Shown: in pieces, positions 17,601-26,945 of the stretch
How the letters are laid out: each line of letters begins with the position of its first letter
Position numbering within the stretch: position 1 is the stretch's first letter
NCBI GenBank assembly: GCA_030681675.1
Contig: JAUXRP010000003.1
Coordinates: 62,001 to 126,000, forward strand
DNA length: 64,000 bases
Reading direction: 5' to 3'
Source: Candidatus Planktophila sp.
Lineage (GTDB): Bacteria; Actinomycetota; Actinomycetes; Nanopelagicales; Nanopelagicaceae
The notes under the pieces: model-generated
Databases searched by the model: none
What the model saw: only the letters and a program-made list of their open reading frames with translations
Told to the model about the DNA's origin: nothing
Program-made: the position numbers and the translations under genes

Positions 17601-20138
17601 ATGCCAGGAGTCAATATCTCTCGGACCGAGGCGGCAGAGCGCGCATCGTATTTGCGGGTTGAAAGTTATAACGTAACTCTTGATGTTACTACCGGTGCAG
17701 ATACTTTCTACTCAAAATCCGACGTCAGATTCTCATGCAATACTCCTGGTTACTCCACTTTTATCGATGCCTGTGGTCAACGTGTAATTTCTGCCAGCCT
17801 GAATGGGAATATCGTCGATACAACTGACTTCGATGGTGAATCAATTTTTTTGCAGAATTTGCAAACCGAAAATCACTTAGTTATTGAAATCGAAGGTATC
17901 TACTCTAAATCCGGCGAAGGTTTGCAGCGTTCGGTTGATCCAGCTGATGGTGAGATTTATCTTTACTCACAGGGCGAGACTGCCGATATCCGACGCATGT
18001 TTGCCTGCTTTGATCAGCCTTCATTGAAAGCCACATTTGCCTTAACCGTTACAACACCTGGGCATTGGGAAGCGATTTCAAATCACCCAGTTGAATCCAC
18101 AGAAGTTATCGGTGATAAGAAGTTGTGGAAATTTGCAACGACTCCGCGAATTCCAACATATCTTGCCGCACTCATTGCAGGTCCTTACTCACATGTCCAC
18201 GATGTATATAAAGGTCAAAAAGAGGTTCCTCTTGGAATCTACTGCCGTAAATCAATGGCTCAGTATTTGGATCCAGAGGATATTTTCCTGCTCACTAAGC
18301 AAGGTTTTGAATACTTTGAAAAAACATTTGGGCTTGCTTATCCTTTTGACAAATATGATCAGATTGCTGTCGTTGACTTCAATGCCGGTGCAATGGAAAA
18401 CGCAGGAGCAGTTACTTTTGCTGAGGCTCTACTAGTTTTTCGCTCGCGTGTGCCCGAAAAAACATATATGTATCGCGCCAATGTGATTTTGCACGAAATG
18501 GCACACATGTGGTTTGGCGATCTCGTCACAATGTCATGGTGGGATGATTTATGGCTCAATGAATCCTTTGCCGAATTCATGTCATACTCTGCTTTGGCCG
18601 AAGGCACGCGCTTTAAAGGTGGCTGGGCCAGCTTCAATAGCGAACGAAAGAACTGGGCATATCGCCAAGATCAACTACCTTCCACCCACCCAATCATTAC
18701 CGATATGGTCGATATCGAGGCTGTAAACTCTAACTTTGATGGAATCACGTACGCCAAAGGTGCATCGGTTTTGCAGCAGTTGGTTTTCCATGTCGGACGT
18801 GAAAACTTTATTTCAGGACTGCAGAAATACTTTGCTAAGCATGCATGGGCAAACACAACCTTGAAAGATCTCTTCGATGAGTTAGAAGCAACAAGTGGAA
18901 GATCATTGGATGCATGGGCAGCGACTTGGTTACATACGGCAGGTATAAATACGCTAAGCCCGGAACTGAAATTTGATGGCGATACATATGCCTCCGTTGC
19001 AATTAAGCAGGTTCCTCCTGCTATACCAGCAGGTTCCACAGAACTGCGCCCACATCGCTTGGCAATTGCCCTTTATGACATAGACAATGAATCTTTGAAT
19101 TTACGCAGATCGATTGAACTCGATGTTGCTGGTCATTTGACGGTTGTTCCAGATTTCGCAGGAGAAAAGATTGCTGATCTCTTGCTCATAAACGATCGTG
19201 ATCTTTCTTATGCAAAACTACGCTTTGATTCGCGCTCTTTAGCCACCCTTAAAACCCATCTTGGAAAGATCACTGAACCTTTGACGCGCGCACTATGTTG
19301 GGCAGCGGTCTGGGACATGCATCGTGATGGGGAAATTGCGACGAGTGATTTCTTGGATATCGCTTTTGCTGGACTACCTGGCGAAAATGATGATGCAGTT
19401 GTAAATATTACATTGACTCAGATGTATACATCGGTCGAGTCATACTGCACAGATGATCAGCGCAATGAGATGCGTATAAAAATTGCAAAGGGATTGGACA
19501 AACTCACAAAGAACGCAGTTCCTGGCAGCGATCTACAACTTTTATTTGCCCGTGCATTTGCTCAAAACGCAGTCACTTCAAGCGATATTGAATCGGTTCG
19601 GGCACTACTCAATGGCTCAGCGCCAGGACTTGTTGTAGATGCTGATCTTCGCTGGTTCTTTATTATCGCTTTATCTGAAAGGTCGGCCTTTACTAAAGCC
19701 GAACTAGATGCCGAATTAGCACAAGACAACACCACGAGCGGTAACTGTTTCTATGAAACTGCGGTATCGGCCGCTCCAACTGTTGAGGCAAAGGATTATG
19801 CCTGGAATAAAATTGTAAATGAGGAGATTATGAACTCAGTTCGAACGGCATTAATTGCCGGTTTCCAGCGCCCGATTCAGCGTGATTTGTTGGCTAACTA
19901 TGTTGATCGCTACTTCGATTCAATCATCTCCGTCTGGGAATCAAAATCATACGAGGGCGCGGCAAAAATTGTCTCTGGACTTTATCCAACCTGGGTACTC
20001 TCTCAAACAACTATTGATAATACAGATACATGGCTCGATTCAACTGGAAAAGAGGCTCCGGCCGTGTTGCGCAAGTTAGTTGTGGATGCGCGAGATGGAT
20101 TAGTGCGTGCCTTAAAAGTTCAGGGCTCTGTTAATTAA
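17601..20138 (+). CDS. pepN: Aminopeptidase N (M1 family zinc metallopeptidase)
   Basis: The enzyme removes N-terminal residues from peptides. The 845-residue product has the substrate-recognition motif GAMEN at residues 263-267 and the zinc site HEMAH (His298, Glu299, His302) with Glu321 in LNESFAEF, followed by the long ERAP1-type C-terminal domain. There is no signal peptide, so it is cytoplasmic. A good RBS (AAAAGGAG) precedes the ATG by six bases. The last bases overlap the end of a convergent small membrane-protein gene. Confidence 0.97.
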   Translation: MPGVNISRTEAAERASYLRVESYNVTLDVTTGADTFYSKSDVRFSCNTPGYSTFIDACGQRVISASLNGNIVDTTDFDGESIFLQNLQTENHLVIEIEGIYSKSGEGLQRSVDPADGEIYLYSQGETADIRRMFACFDQPSLKATFALTVTTPGHWEAISNHPVESTEVIGDKKLWKFATTPRIPTYLAALIAGPYSHVHDVYKGQKEVPLGIYCRKSMAQYLDPEDIFLLTKQGFEYFEKTFGLAYPFDKYDQIAVVDFNAGAMENAGAVTFAEALLVFRSRVPEKTYMYRANVILHEMAHMWFGDLVTMSWWDDLWLNESFAEFMSYSALAEGTRFKGGWASFNSERKNWAYRQDQLPSTHPIITDMVDIEAVNSNFDGITYAKGASVLQQLVFHVGRENFISGLQKYFAKHAWANTTLKDLFDELEATSGRSLDAWAATWLHTAGINTLSPELKFDGDTYASVAIKQVPPAIPAGSTELRPHRLAIALYDIDNESLNLRRSIELDVAGHLTVVPDFAGEKIADLLLINDRDLSYAKLRFDSRSLATLKTHLGKITEPLTRALCWAAVWDMHRDGEIATSDFLDIAFAGLPGENDDAVVNITLTQMYTSVESYCTDDQRNEMRIKIAKGLDKLTKNAVPGSDLQLLFARAFAQNAVTSSDIESVRALLNGSAPGLVVDADLRWFFIIALSERSAFTKAELDAELAQDNTTSGNCFYETAVSAAPTVEAKDYAWNKIVNEEIMNSVRTALIAGFQRPIQRDLLANYVDRYFDSIISVWESKSYEGAAKIVSGLYPTWVLSQTTIDNTDTWLDSTGKEAPAVLRKLVVDARDGLVRALKVQGSVN

Positions 20139-20316
20139 TTGTTGTAATCGATGAGTGCGTCTTGGATGTTCGTGGTCGAGATGCAACCCATGAAAGACCA
20201 GCGATAAGAAAAAACATCGCTACTGGGATTACAAAAAAAGTGATGGCGGTTTCTATTGCGCTCAGACCTGGGCCAGCGACGGTGCCATCTTCGACAGTGC
20301 TCATTAAAAATTGCAT
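20131..20316 (-). CDS. Small single-pass membrane protein
   Basis: A 61-residue product with one strong membrane helix (about residues 22-45, ITFFVIPVAMFFLIAGLSWVA) and a basic Ser/Thr-rich tail (SRPRTSKTHSS). The second ATG, four codons in, is also plausible; neither has a clear RBS. It starts 18 bases after the HNH gene on the same strand and overlaps the pepN end by eight bases. Topology (acidic outside, basic inside) and position next to pepN argue for a real small protein; function unknown. Confidence 0.6.
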   Translation of the reverse strand: MQFLMSTVEDGTVAGPGLSAIETAITFFVIPVAMFFLIAGLSWVASRPRTSKTHSSITTIN

Positions 20317-20334
20317 GGGGTGAGTGTATTTTAC

Positions 20335-20850
20335 TTAAGCAGTTGCCGCAGCCACGCCAAATGGCTGCAAATACTGCAACCAACGATCATCGCTTCGACC
20401 AGTTCCAAGGATTCTCCATGCCGCCCCTACGGGCTCTCGTGGTATTTGGCGAAGCCTCCAGCCAATCTCTTTCAGATGTTTGTCGGCCTTTAAATGATTG
20501 CACTTATGACATGCTGAAACTACGTTCTCCCAAATGTGAGCACCACCACGACTTCGGGGAATTACATGGTCGATAGAAGTTGCCGGTGCGGTGCAGTAAA
20601 CACATCTACCACCATCTCGGGCAAAGACTGCACGGCGCGATAATGGCACCGCATGTCGATATGGGATACGAACAAATTTATTTAGGCGAATTACAGATGG
20701 TAGCTCCAGTTGGCCACCTGAAAAATGCACTACATTGCCGGAGTCTTCAATCATCGTGGCACGGTGATTCAGGACAAGAATCAGGGCGCGGCGTTCAGTA
20801 ATGACACCTAGCGGTTCATAGGTGGCATTTAGAACTAGTGTGCGCGACAT
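20335..20850 (-). CDS. HNH endonuclease family protein
   Basis: The 171-residue product has an N-terminal RRAL-type domain (MSRTLVLNATYEPLG) and a zinc-stapled HNH core: Cys83-x2-Cys86, Asp94-His95 (IDHVIPRSRGG), Asn109, and Cys114-x2-Cys117. This is the stand-alone actinobacterial and cyanobacterial HNH type whose substrate is not established. A GGGAG RBS lies before the ATG, and a hairpin (20866-20882) sits just 5' of it. HNH genes next to pepN and the truncated globin are also seen in mycobacteria. Confidence 0.9.
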   Translation of the reverse strand: MSRTLVLNATYEPLGVITERRALILVLNHRATMIEDSGNVVHFSGGQLELPSVIRLNKFVRIPYRHAVPLSRRAVFARDGGRCVYCTAPATSIDHVIPRSRGGAHIWENVVSACHKCNHLKADKHLKEIGWRLRQIPREPVGAAWRILGTGRSDDRWLQYLQPFGVAAATA

Positions 20851-20865
20851 AATCGCTCCCGATCT

Positions 20866-20882
20866 GGCGCATGGCCTGCGCC
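20866..20882. other. Short GC-rich hairpin in the HNH/mscS divergent gap
   Basis: GGCGCA (20866-20871) and TGCGCC (20877-20882) form a perfect 6-bp stem around TGGCC. It lies 16 bases before the HNH start codon, next to its RBS, so it may affect translation of that gene. No T-run follows, so it is not a classic terminator. Confidence 0.4.
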
Positions 20883-20963
20883 GATTGGTTTATCTTGCAC
20901 TACAACACGCCTCGGCACGGGTATTTCATTGCTGAATTTAGGTAAATATTTGGCTACAGTCAT

Positions 20964-21518
20964 ATGCCTATGAGCGATTCAGCGCAAAACTTCTTCGAAT
21001 GGGTCAGCGGCACCCCCCTTCGAATCTTCATCATCCTTATTACAGCCATCGTGGTCCAGAGTTTTGGTGGCCGAGCAATCCACCGTGCCATGAAACGCCT
21101 GTCAACAGCCGAATTAGTCTTGGGACCTCGAAATATTGTCGCACGACAAAAAGAGCGCGCTCGCACAATTGGTGGAGTTTTGGCCGCGACGTTGAAAACA
21201 GTTTTATGGATAGTAGCCATCGGAATGGTACTTGGTGAATTTGGTTTTAATTTGGGACCACTTATCGCATCAGCTGGAATTTTAGGTGTTGCAATCGGCC
21301 TTGGGGCACAAACATTAGTGCGCGATACATTATCTGGGATCTTTATGTTAGTTGAAGATCAGTATGGTGTCGGCGATAATGTTCATGTATTGGATGTCCA
21401 AGGAGTAGTAGAAAAAGTTGGTCTTCGTGTTACAACAGTTCGAGATAAAGAAGGAACACTTTGGTATCTACGCAATGGAGAAATATTAAAAGTTGGAAAT
21501 CAATCTCAATCTGGTTGA
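20964..21518 (+). CDS. Small-conductance mechanosensitive channel (MscS family, short form)
   Basis: The channel releases solutes on hypo-osmotic shock. The 184-residue product has membrane helices near residues 17-33 and 67-85 and the pore-lining helix (LIASAGILGVAIGLGAQTLVRDTLSGIFMLVEDQ). The MscS beta domain follows (GDNVHVLDVQGVVEKVGLRVTTVRD...GTLWYLRNGEI). It lacks most of the C-terminal alpha/beta domain of E. coli MscS, a length common among short actinobacterial homologues. A second ATG two codons in is an alternative start. The 3' end overlaps the convergent globin gene by 13 bases. Confidence 0.9.
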   Translation: MPMSDSAQNFFEWVSGTPLRIFIILITAIVVQSFGGRAIHRAMKRLSTAELVLGPRNIVARQKERARTIGGVLAATLKTVLWIVAIGMVLGEFGFNLGPLIASAGILGVAIGLGAQTLVRDTLSGIFMLVEDQYGVGDNVHVLDVQGVVEKVGLRVTTVRDKEGTLWYLRNGEILKVGNQSQSG

Positions 21519-21880
21519 TTAACCATCGAATTCGCCGCCATCACTAAATAACCCCACAATTGAGCTCGCAAAGCAGCATCCATTTCAATGCCATCGATTA
21601 CTTGTTGCATTGCATTCAACCAAGCATCGCGCGCAGCTGCATTTATATGAAAACCCGCATGACGCATACGTAGACGTGGGTGTCCACGATTTTCTTGATA
21701 CGTCGTTGGTCCGCCCCAATACTGTTCGAGAAATAATTGCAAACGTTGCGCCGCGGCTTTCAAGTCTGAATCTGGATACATTGGACGTAAAATAGGATCA
21801 GTTGCAACTCGTGCGTAAAACTGTGAGACTAAATCAGAAAAGAACCCTTCTCCACCAACTTGTTCATAAAAACTACTCAT
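21506..21880 (-). CDS. glbO: Group II truncated haemoglobin (trHbO type)
   Basis: This small haem protein binds O2 and other diatomic ligands. The 124-residue product contains YWGGPTTYQENRGHPRLRMR, matching the trHbO signature, with proximal His74 (RMRHAGF), the B10-region aromatic residues in FYARVATD and the C-terminal WGYLVMAANSMVN helix. Length is typical. It is followed three bases later (downstream of MFS and aglA in transcription order) by no gap of note, so aglA-MFS-glbO look like one operon. Confidence 0.93.
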   Translation of the reverse strand: MSSFYEQVGGEGFFSDLVSQFYARVATDPILRPMYPDSDLKAAAQRLQLFLEQYWGGPTTYQENRGHPRLRMRHAGFHINAAARDAWLNAMQQVIDGIEMDAALRAQLWGYLVMAANSMVNQPD

Positions 21881-21883
21881 TGA

Positions 21884-23095
21884 TTAAACTCTCGACATCT
21901 TTCTAGAATTAACGGCCAATACAATTACAGGGATCGCAGCGAAGAAGCACAGCCAGCCATAACTCAGAGTTCCGATGATGATTCCAGCAAGTGCGCCCCC
22001 ACCCGCGCCAGATAAGTTCATTACTAAATCGCTGGCCCCTTGCGATGCAGGGCGCATTTCAATTGAAACTGACTCGGATAGAAGCGCAGATCCTGCGATT
22101 AATGTGCAAGACCAACCAAGACCTAGTAAAAATAGCCCAATGCCAATTTGAACCGCATTATCGGCCGCAGCGGTTCCAGCGATGATTGTTGAAGCTAAGA
22201 GAATTACTAAACCAATTTGGATAACACGTATTCGTCCTAAGCGATCGCTGAGAGACCCGACAATTGGCGAAAATGCATACATTCCGAGAACATGCACGCT
22301 AATTACAAAACCGATAATACGTAGAGAAACGTCGACATGTTTCATGTGTATAGGTGTCATGACCATGACTGACACCATAGCTAAATGACCAATTGCAATT
22401 GCCGAAATCGAATAGAGAGCTTTTGGATTAGAGCGAATGTGCGAAAGTGCCGCCTTGGTTGAACCTTTGTGATGAACAACATTGGCCTGTTTTTCTGCGG
22501 TTAAGTAAGGATCGGGTCGCAAGAAAATTTGAATCACAATGGTGGCAAAAAACAACGTTGTTGCTGATAGTAAATATGGACCCACTAAACGAGGTAAATT
22601 AAAGTGTTCGGCGATGTTGCCCGAAGGATCCATTAAATTCGGACCTGCTACCGCGCCAATTGTTAAACCCCATACAACAAATGAGAGTTGCTTAGCGCTT
22701 GTCTCATTTGTAGCTAAATCAATGGCAGCAAAGCGAGCTTGGTAGCCGGCTGCATGTGCTGCACCAACTAAAAATGTGCCAAGTAACATGAATAATAAAC
22801 TGCGATGAGCTCCACCAATAATTGCAAAAATCGAACCAATCACACCTGATAAATATCCGACCGATAGCGCTAAACGTCGCCCACCGCGCGATGTCAATCG
22901 AGCTAATGGAAGTGCCAACGCTGCTGCACCTAATACAGAGCTTGTCTGTGCTAACCCAGCCAAGGTCTCTGAATCGGTAATTGATGAAACTAGAAGCGAA
23001 CCAGCGGCAACGGTACCGGCAGTCGCAATTCCAGTGAGAACTTGCGCAGTAGCAAGTGTGCGAACCACTCGGTACTGGAGCTGAGTATTTGGCAT
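21884..23095 (-). CDS. Major facilitator superfamily transporter
   Basis: A 403-residue membrane protein with 12 likely helices. A motif A-like loop (RLTSRGGRRLALSVGYLSG) lies near residue 65 and a second copy (GSLSDRLGRIRVIQIG) near residue 285, as in MFS half-repeats. Its ATG overlaps the alpha-glucosidase stop by one base (TAATG), so it is translationally coupled to aglA. This makes sugar or glycoside transport plausible, but the substrate is not readable from sequence. Confidence 0.85.
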   Translation of the reverse strand: MPNTQLQYRVVRTLATAQVLTGIATAGTVAAGSLLVSSITDSETLAGLAQTSSVLGAAALALPLARLTSRGGRRLALSVGYLSGVIGSIFAIIGGAHRSLLFMLLGTFLVGAAHAAGYQARFAAIDLATNETSAKQLSFVVWGLTIGAVAGPNLMDPSGNIAEHFNLPRLVGPYLLSATTLFFATIVIQIFLRPDPYLTAEKQANVVHHKGSTKAALSHIRSNPKALYSISAIAIGHLAMVSVMVMTPIHMKHVDVSLRIIGFVISVHVLGMYAFSPIVGSLSDRLGRIRVIQIGLVILLASTIIAGTAAADNAVQIGIGLFLLGLGWSCTLIAGSALLSESVSIEMRPASQGASDLVMNLSGAGGGALAGIIIGTLSYGWLCFFAAIPVIVLAVNSRKMSRV

Positions 23096-24771
23096 TAGTT
23101 AATTAATCTCACCCACACAGCAGTATCGGTTGGCAAAGTGTGAGCAAGTACTTTGCCGCTTGCAACTAAAATCTGCGAGTTCGATGGAAGTTCAAAATCA
23201 GCACCGAAATTGATGTAACACGCGAAATCTCCAGGGCGCTCAAAAGCTACGACATCTGCACCCGCTTGTATCCACTCCATTTCTCCATCACCTAAACCCT
23301 CTTCGGCCTTTCGAATCGCGAGCGCCTCGCGATACATAGACAATGTCGAGCCCTCTACCCCCTCTTGGGAATCAACAGAAAATCCTCCCCACCACGATGA
23401 TTGTGGCAACCAAGCTTGATCTGGTGTCAATGAATCTTTGTTTGAAAACCCAAATGCCCCAACCGGGTTACTAGACCAAGGCAACGGAACGCGGCACCCA
23501 TCGCGGCCACGATCTAAATGCCCACTCATTTTCCAGCGTGGATCCGTAAGACGCGATTCTGGAATATCGCGGACTTCTGGCAGCGCCAACTCTTCGCCTT
23601 GATACATATATGCACCCCCTGGCAGCGCTAACATCATTAGCGCAGCACTACGGGCGCGCAAAGTTCCGCGTTCAATATTGAACTTCGCAGGATCTCCTTG
23701 GCGCGAAAGCGTTGTATCACCGTGATTTGTTAACCCCAAATCTAAACGATCAACTGATCGCACGACATCATGATTATTAAATACCCACGAAGTCGGTGCA
23801 CCTACTTCTGCAAGGGCATTAATTGAGTGATTAATTTTCTCCTTAATTTCAGCTGGCTTCCAGAGAGTCGTGAGCATTTCAAAGTTAAAAGAGTTCTGTA
23901 ACTCATCACTCCTTACGTAGCGAGCAATACGCGATGCCGGACTGACCCAAGCTTCAGCAACTGCCATGCGATCTCCAGGGTATGAATCAAAAATCTTTCG
24001 CCATGAACGGTATATATCGTGCACGCCTTCTTGGTCCCAGAACGGTTTATGTTCGGTGCCAAGCATTTCAGCGGCTGGATCTTTCTTGATATCTGGCAAA
24101 CCTGCCTCTTTAAACATTCCATGTGCGACATCGATTCGAAATCCATCGACGCCTCGATCTAGCCAAAACTTCAAAACATCTTCAAGGTGAGCTACAACTT
24201 CTGGATTTTCCCAGTTTAAATCGGGCTGTTCGACGGCAAATAAATGTAAATACCACTGACCTAACTTTCCATCGGCCTCCGTCACGCGCTGCCAAGCCGG
24301 ACCACCAAAAACAGCCTCCCAGTTATTGGGGGGCACGTCACCGTTGACGCCTTTGCCATCTCTAAAAATAAATCGATTGCGCTCAACTGAACCTGGGGCA
24401 GCCTTTAATGCAGCTTGAAACCAGGCGTGATCGCTGGAAGTATGGTTTGGAACAATGTCAACGATTAATTTAATGCCAAATTCATGGGCCTCTTTAATGA
24501 GAGTTTCAGCTTCGGCCAATGTTCCGTAATCAGGTTCGATATCCATGTAGTCGGCGACGTCATAACCGTGATCGTGCTGTGGGGATGGATACCACGGCGT
24601 AATCCAGATTGCATCAACCCCGAGTTTTTTTAAATACGGCAGGCGCGAGCGGATGCCTTCAACGTCTCCAATCCCATCTCCATTTGAATCTGCAAAGGAA
24701 CGGATGTAAATCTGATACGTAACCGCATCTCTCCACCAAGGGCGCTGCGCACGTGAGGCAAGCTGCGACAT
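23095..24771 (-). CDS. aglA: Alpha-glucosidase (GH13 family)
   Basis: The enzyme hydrolyses alpha-glucosidic bonds in oligosaccharides. The 558-residue product has the GH13 regions in order: DIVPNHTSSDHAWF (region I), the nucleophile Asp214 in DGFRIDVAHG, the acid/base Glu273 in AVAEAW, and Asp335 in FNNHD. It also has the TPWYPSPQHDHGYDVADY loop of oligo-1,6-glucosidase-like enzymes. No signal peptide, so it is cytoplasmic. It stands two bases after the thioesterase gene and is coupled to the MFS gene. Confidence 0.93.
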   Translation of the reverse strand: MSQLASRAQRPWWRDAVTYQIYIRSFADSNGDGIGDVEGIRSRLPYLKKLGVDAIWITPWYPSPQHDHGYDVADYMDIEPDYGTLAEAETLIKEAHEFGIKLIVDIVPNHTSSDHAWFQAALKAAPGSVERNRFIFRDGKGVNGDVPPNNWEAVFGGPAWQRVTEADGKLGQWYLHLFAVEQPDLNWENPEVVAHLEDVLKFWLDRGVDGFRIDVAHGMFKEAGLPDIKKDPAAEMLGTEHKPFWDQEGVHDIYRSWRKIFDSYPGDRMAVAEAWVSPASRIARYVRSDELQNSFNFEMLTTLWKPAEIKEKINHSINALAEVGAPTSWVFNNHDVVRSVDRLDLGLTNHGDTTLSRQGDPAKFNIERGTLRARSAALMMLALPGGAYMYQGEELALPEVRDIPESRLTDPRWKMSGHLDRGRDGCRVPLPWSSNPVGAFGFSNKDSLTPDQAWLPQSSWWGGFSVDSQEGVEGSTLSMYREALAIRKAEEGLGDGEMEWIQAGADVVAFERPGDFACYINFGADFELPSNSQILVASGKVLAHTLPTDTAVWVRLIN

Positions 24772-24773
24772 TA

Positions 24774-25148
24774 TTACTCCGTCTCTATATACTTTTTAAG
24801 AACTTCTCTTTGGACATCGGAAAGTGGGCGAGAGTTTTTCGTATCCTCGGTTACTGTAACTTGTACAGTTTTAATCCGAGCATAAAGAGTTCCGTCTTTT
24901 GATATTTCGTAGACCAACACGAATGATGATGTACCTATCGATTCTACCCACATGGTTACATCAATAAATGTATTGCCTTCGGCAATTGGTGCCTTGTAAT
25001 CGGCCTCAGCTCGGGCCACAACCATGTTAAAAAAGCCGAGCATTGCAAAGCGAGCTTCCTGTGCAAAAGTAAGATACTTTGCATGATTGACATGACCAAT
25101 CGCATCTAAATCATCCCAACGAACATATTGTTTATTAATAAACTTCAT
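24774..25148 (-). CDS. Acyl-CoA thioesterase (4HBT hotdog fold)
   Basis: A 124-residue single-hotdog protein with the family signature WDDLDAIGHVNHAKYL (catalytic-type Asp15) and Glu31 in the long central helix, as in 4-hydroxybenzoyl-CoA-type and YbgC-type thioesterases. The acyl substrate is unknown. It starts at the base following the ettA stop and ends two bases before aglA, so it is part of the ettA-thioesterase-aglA-MFS-glbO run. Confidence 0.88.
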   Translation of the reverse strand: MKFINKQYVRWDDLDAIGHVNHAKYLTFAQEARFAMLGFFNMVVARAEADYKAPIAEGNTFIDVTMWVESIGTSSFVLVYEISKDGTLYARIKTVQVTVTEDTKNSRPLSDVQREVLKKYIETE

Positions 25149-26816
25149 TTATCGAGTCAGCTTTCTATATGTAACGCGGTGCGGACGTGCAGCGTCGGCA
25201 CCTAAGCGTTGAATTTTATTTTCTTCATACGATTCGAAGTTACCTTCAAACCAGAACCACTTCGAATCACCTTCGTAAGCCAAAATATGGGTCGCTACGC
25301 GGTCAAGAAACCATCGATCGTGAGAAATTACAACGGCGCAGCCAGGAAACTCTAGGAGTGCATTTTCAAGTGAGCCTAAAGTCTCAACATCTAAATCATT
25401 TGTCGGCTCATCGAGCAAGAGCAGATTTCCACCTTGCTTTAATGTGAGCGCTAAGTTCAGGCGATTTCGCTCTCCACCGGACAGAATTCCTGCTGGTTTT
25501 TGCTGATCTGGACCTTTAAATCCAAAACACGATACGTAAGCCCTAGATGGCATTTCAACCATTCCCACTTTTATGAAATCAAGGCCGTCTGAGACGACTT
25601 CCCACAGCGTCTTTTTGGGGTCGATACCGCCACGGGATTGATCCACATATGAAATTTTGACGGTCTCGCCGATCTTTACTGTTCCAGAATCCGGGGTTTC
25701 CATCCCCATAATCGTTTTAAAGAGAGTTGTTTTACCGGCACCGTTTGGACCAATCACTCCCACGATTCCATTGCGGGGCAACGTAAATGAGAGATCATCG
25801 ATGAGAACGCGATCGCCAAAGCCCTTGGTTAAGTGATCGACTTCAATGACAACATTTCCAAGTCGTGGACCAGGTGGAATCTGAATCTCTTCAAAGTCCA
25901 GTTTGCGCATCTTGTCGGCCTCGGCCGCCATTTCCTCGTACCGTGCCAGACGGGCCTTAGATTTAACTTGACGTCCCTTAGCATTTTGCCTGACCCACTC
26001 GAGCTCTTCAGTTAATCGCTTTGCGCGCTTGGCATCTTTTTGCCCTTCAACCTTTAATCGAGCAGATTTAGTTTCTAAATAGGTTGTGTAGTTGCCTTCA
26101 TATGGATAGGCACGTCCACGATCGAGCTCTAGAATCCACTGCGCCACATTGTCCAAGAAATACCTATCGTGAGTAATCGCAACGACTGCGCCATGATATT
26201 TATTGAGATGTTGTTCAAGCCACAAAACAGATTCGGCATCTAAGTGGTTGGTTGGTTCATCAAGTAGTAATAAATCGGGGGCCTGTAAAAGTAATTTACA
26301 TAATGCAACGCGCCGTTTTTCTCCTCCAGACAAGACTGAAACATCGGCATCCGGTGGTGGACAGCGCAGCGCATCCATCGCCTGTTCTAACTGTGAATCC
26401 AGTTCCCAGGCATTTCGGTGATCAAGTTTTTCTTGCAGATCGCCCATTTCAGCCAATAACTTGTCATAGTCCGCGTCCGGATTACCTAATTCATCACTTA
26501 TCGCATTGAAGCGATCGAGCATCGCAACGGTTTCGGCGACGCCCTCTTTAACATTCTCAATAACATTTTTGCTTTCGTTGAGAACTGGCTCCTGCAGCAG
26601 GATTCCAACGGTGTATCCAGGAGTTAAGTAGGCCTCACCGTTAGATGGCTGCTGAAGACCGGCCATGATTTGAAGAACCGTTGACTTTCCAGCGCCATTG
26701 GGTCCGACTACACCGATTTTGGCGCCGGGATAAAACATAATCGTGACATCATCGAGAATTACTTTGTCACCATGCGCTTTTCGCGCCTTTTTCATCGTAT
26801 AAATGAACTCAGCCAT
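25149..26816 (-). CDS. ettA: Energy-dependent translational throttle protein EttA (ABC-F)
   Basis: A soluble tandem ABC ATPase that binds the ribosomal E site and gates translation according to ATP status. The 555-residue product has two nucleotide-binding domains: Walker A at residues 38-46 (GPNGAGKST) with LSGGEKRRVALC, and a second GPNGAGKTT with LSGGERNRLNLA. An arm/linker rich in Lys and Arg (SARLKVEGQKDAKRAKR) lies between them. Length equals the family norm of about 555. No membrane segments. It heads a five-gene minus-strand run. Confidence 0.96.
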   Translation of the reverse strand: MAEFIYTMKKARKAHGDKVILDDVTIMFYPGAKIGVVGPNGAGKSTVLQIMAGLQQPSNGEAYLTPGYTVGILLQEPVLNESKNVIENVKEGVAETVAMLDRFNAISDELGNPDADYDKLLAEMGDLQEKLDHRNAWELDSQLEQAMDALRCPPPDADVSVLSGGEKRRVALCKLLLQAPDLLLLDEPTNHLDAESVLWLEQHLNKYHGAVVAITHDRYFLDNVAQWILELDRGRAYPYEGNYTTYLETKSARLKVEGQKDAKRAKRLTEELEWVRQNAKGRQVKSKARLARYEEMAAEADKMRKLDFEEIQIPPGPRLGNVVIEVDHLTKGFGDRVLIDDLSFTLPRNGIVGVIGPNGAGKTTLFKTIMGMETPDSGTVKIGETVKISYVDQSRGGIDPKKTLWEVVSDGLDFIKVGMVEMPSRAYVSCFGFKGPDQQKPAGILSGGERNRLNLALTLKQGGNLLLLDEPTNDLDVETLGSLENALLEFPGCAVVISHDRWFLDRVATHILAYEGDSKWFWFEGNFESYEENKIQRLGADAARPHRVTYRKLTR

Positions 26817-26870
26817 GAGATGAAACCTTACCGTTATGTGTCGGTAGACTGCGCATCCTCGACCCTACAG

Positions 26871-26944
26871 GCGCCTGTAGCTCAGTCGGATAGAGCACCC
26901 GCCTTCTAAGCGGGTTGTCGCAGGTTCGATTCCTGCCAGGCGCG
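26871..26944 (+). tRNA. tRNA-Arg (anticodon TCT)
   Basis: Acceptor GCGCCTG pairs with CAGGCGC. The anticodon arm is CCCGC-CTTCTAA-GCGGG (anticodon TCT), the T loop is TTCGATT and the discriminator is G at 26944. No CCA is encoded: CATG follows, which is the start of orn. A TAGACT sequence at 26845-26850 is a candidate -10 element. Confidence 0.97.
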
Positions 26945-26945
26945 C

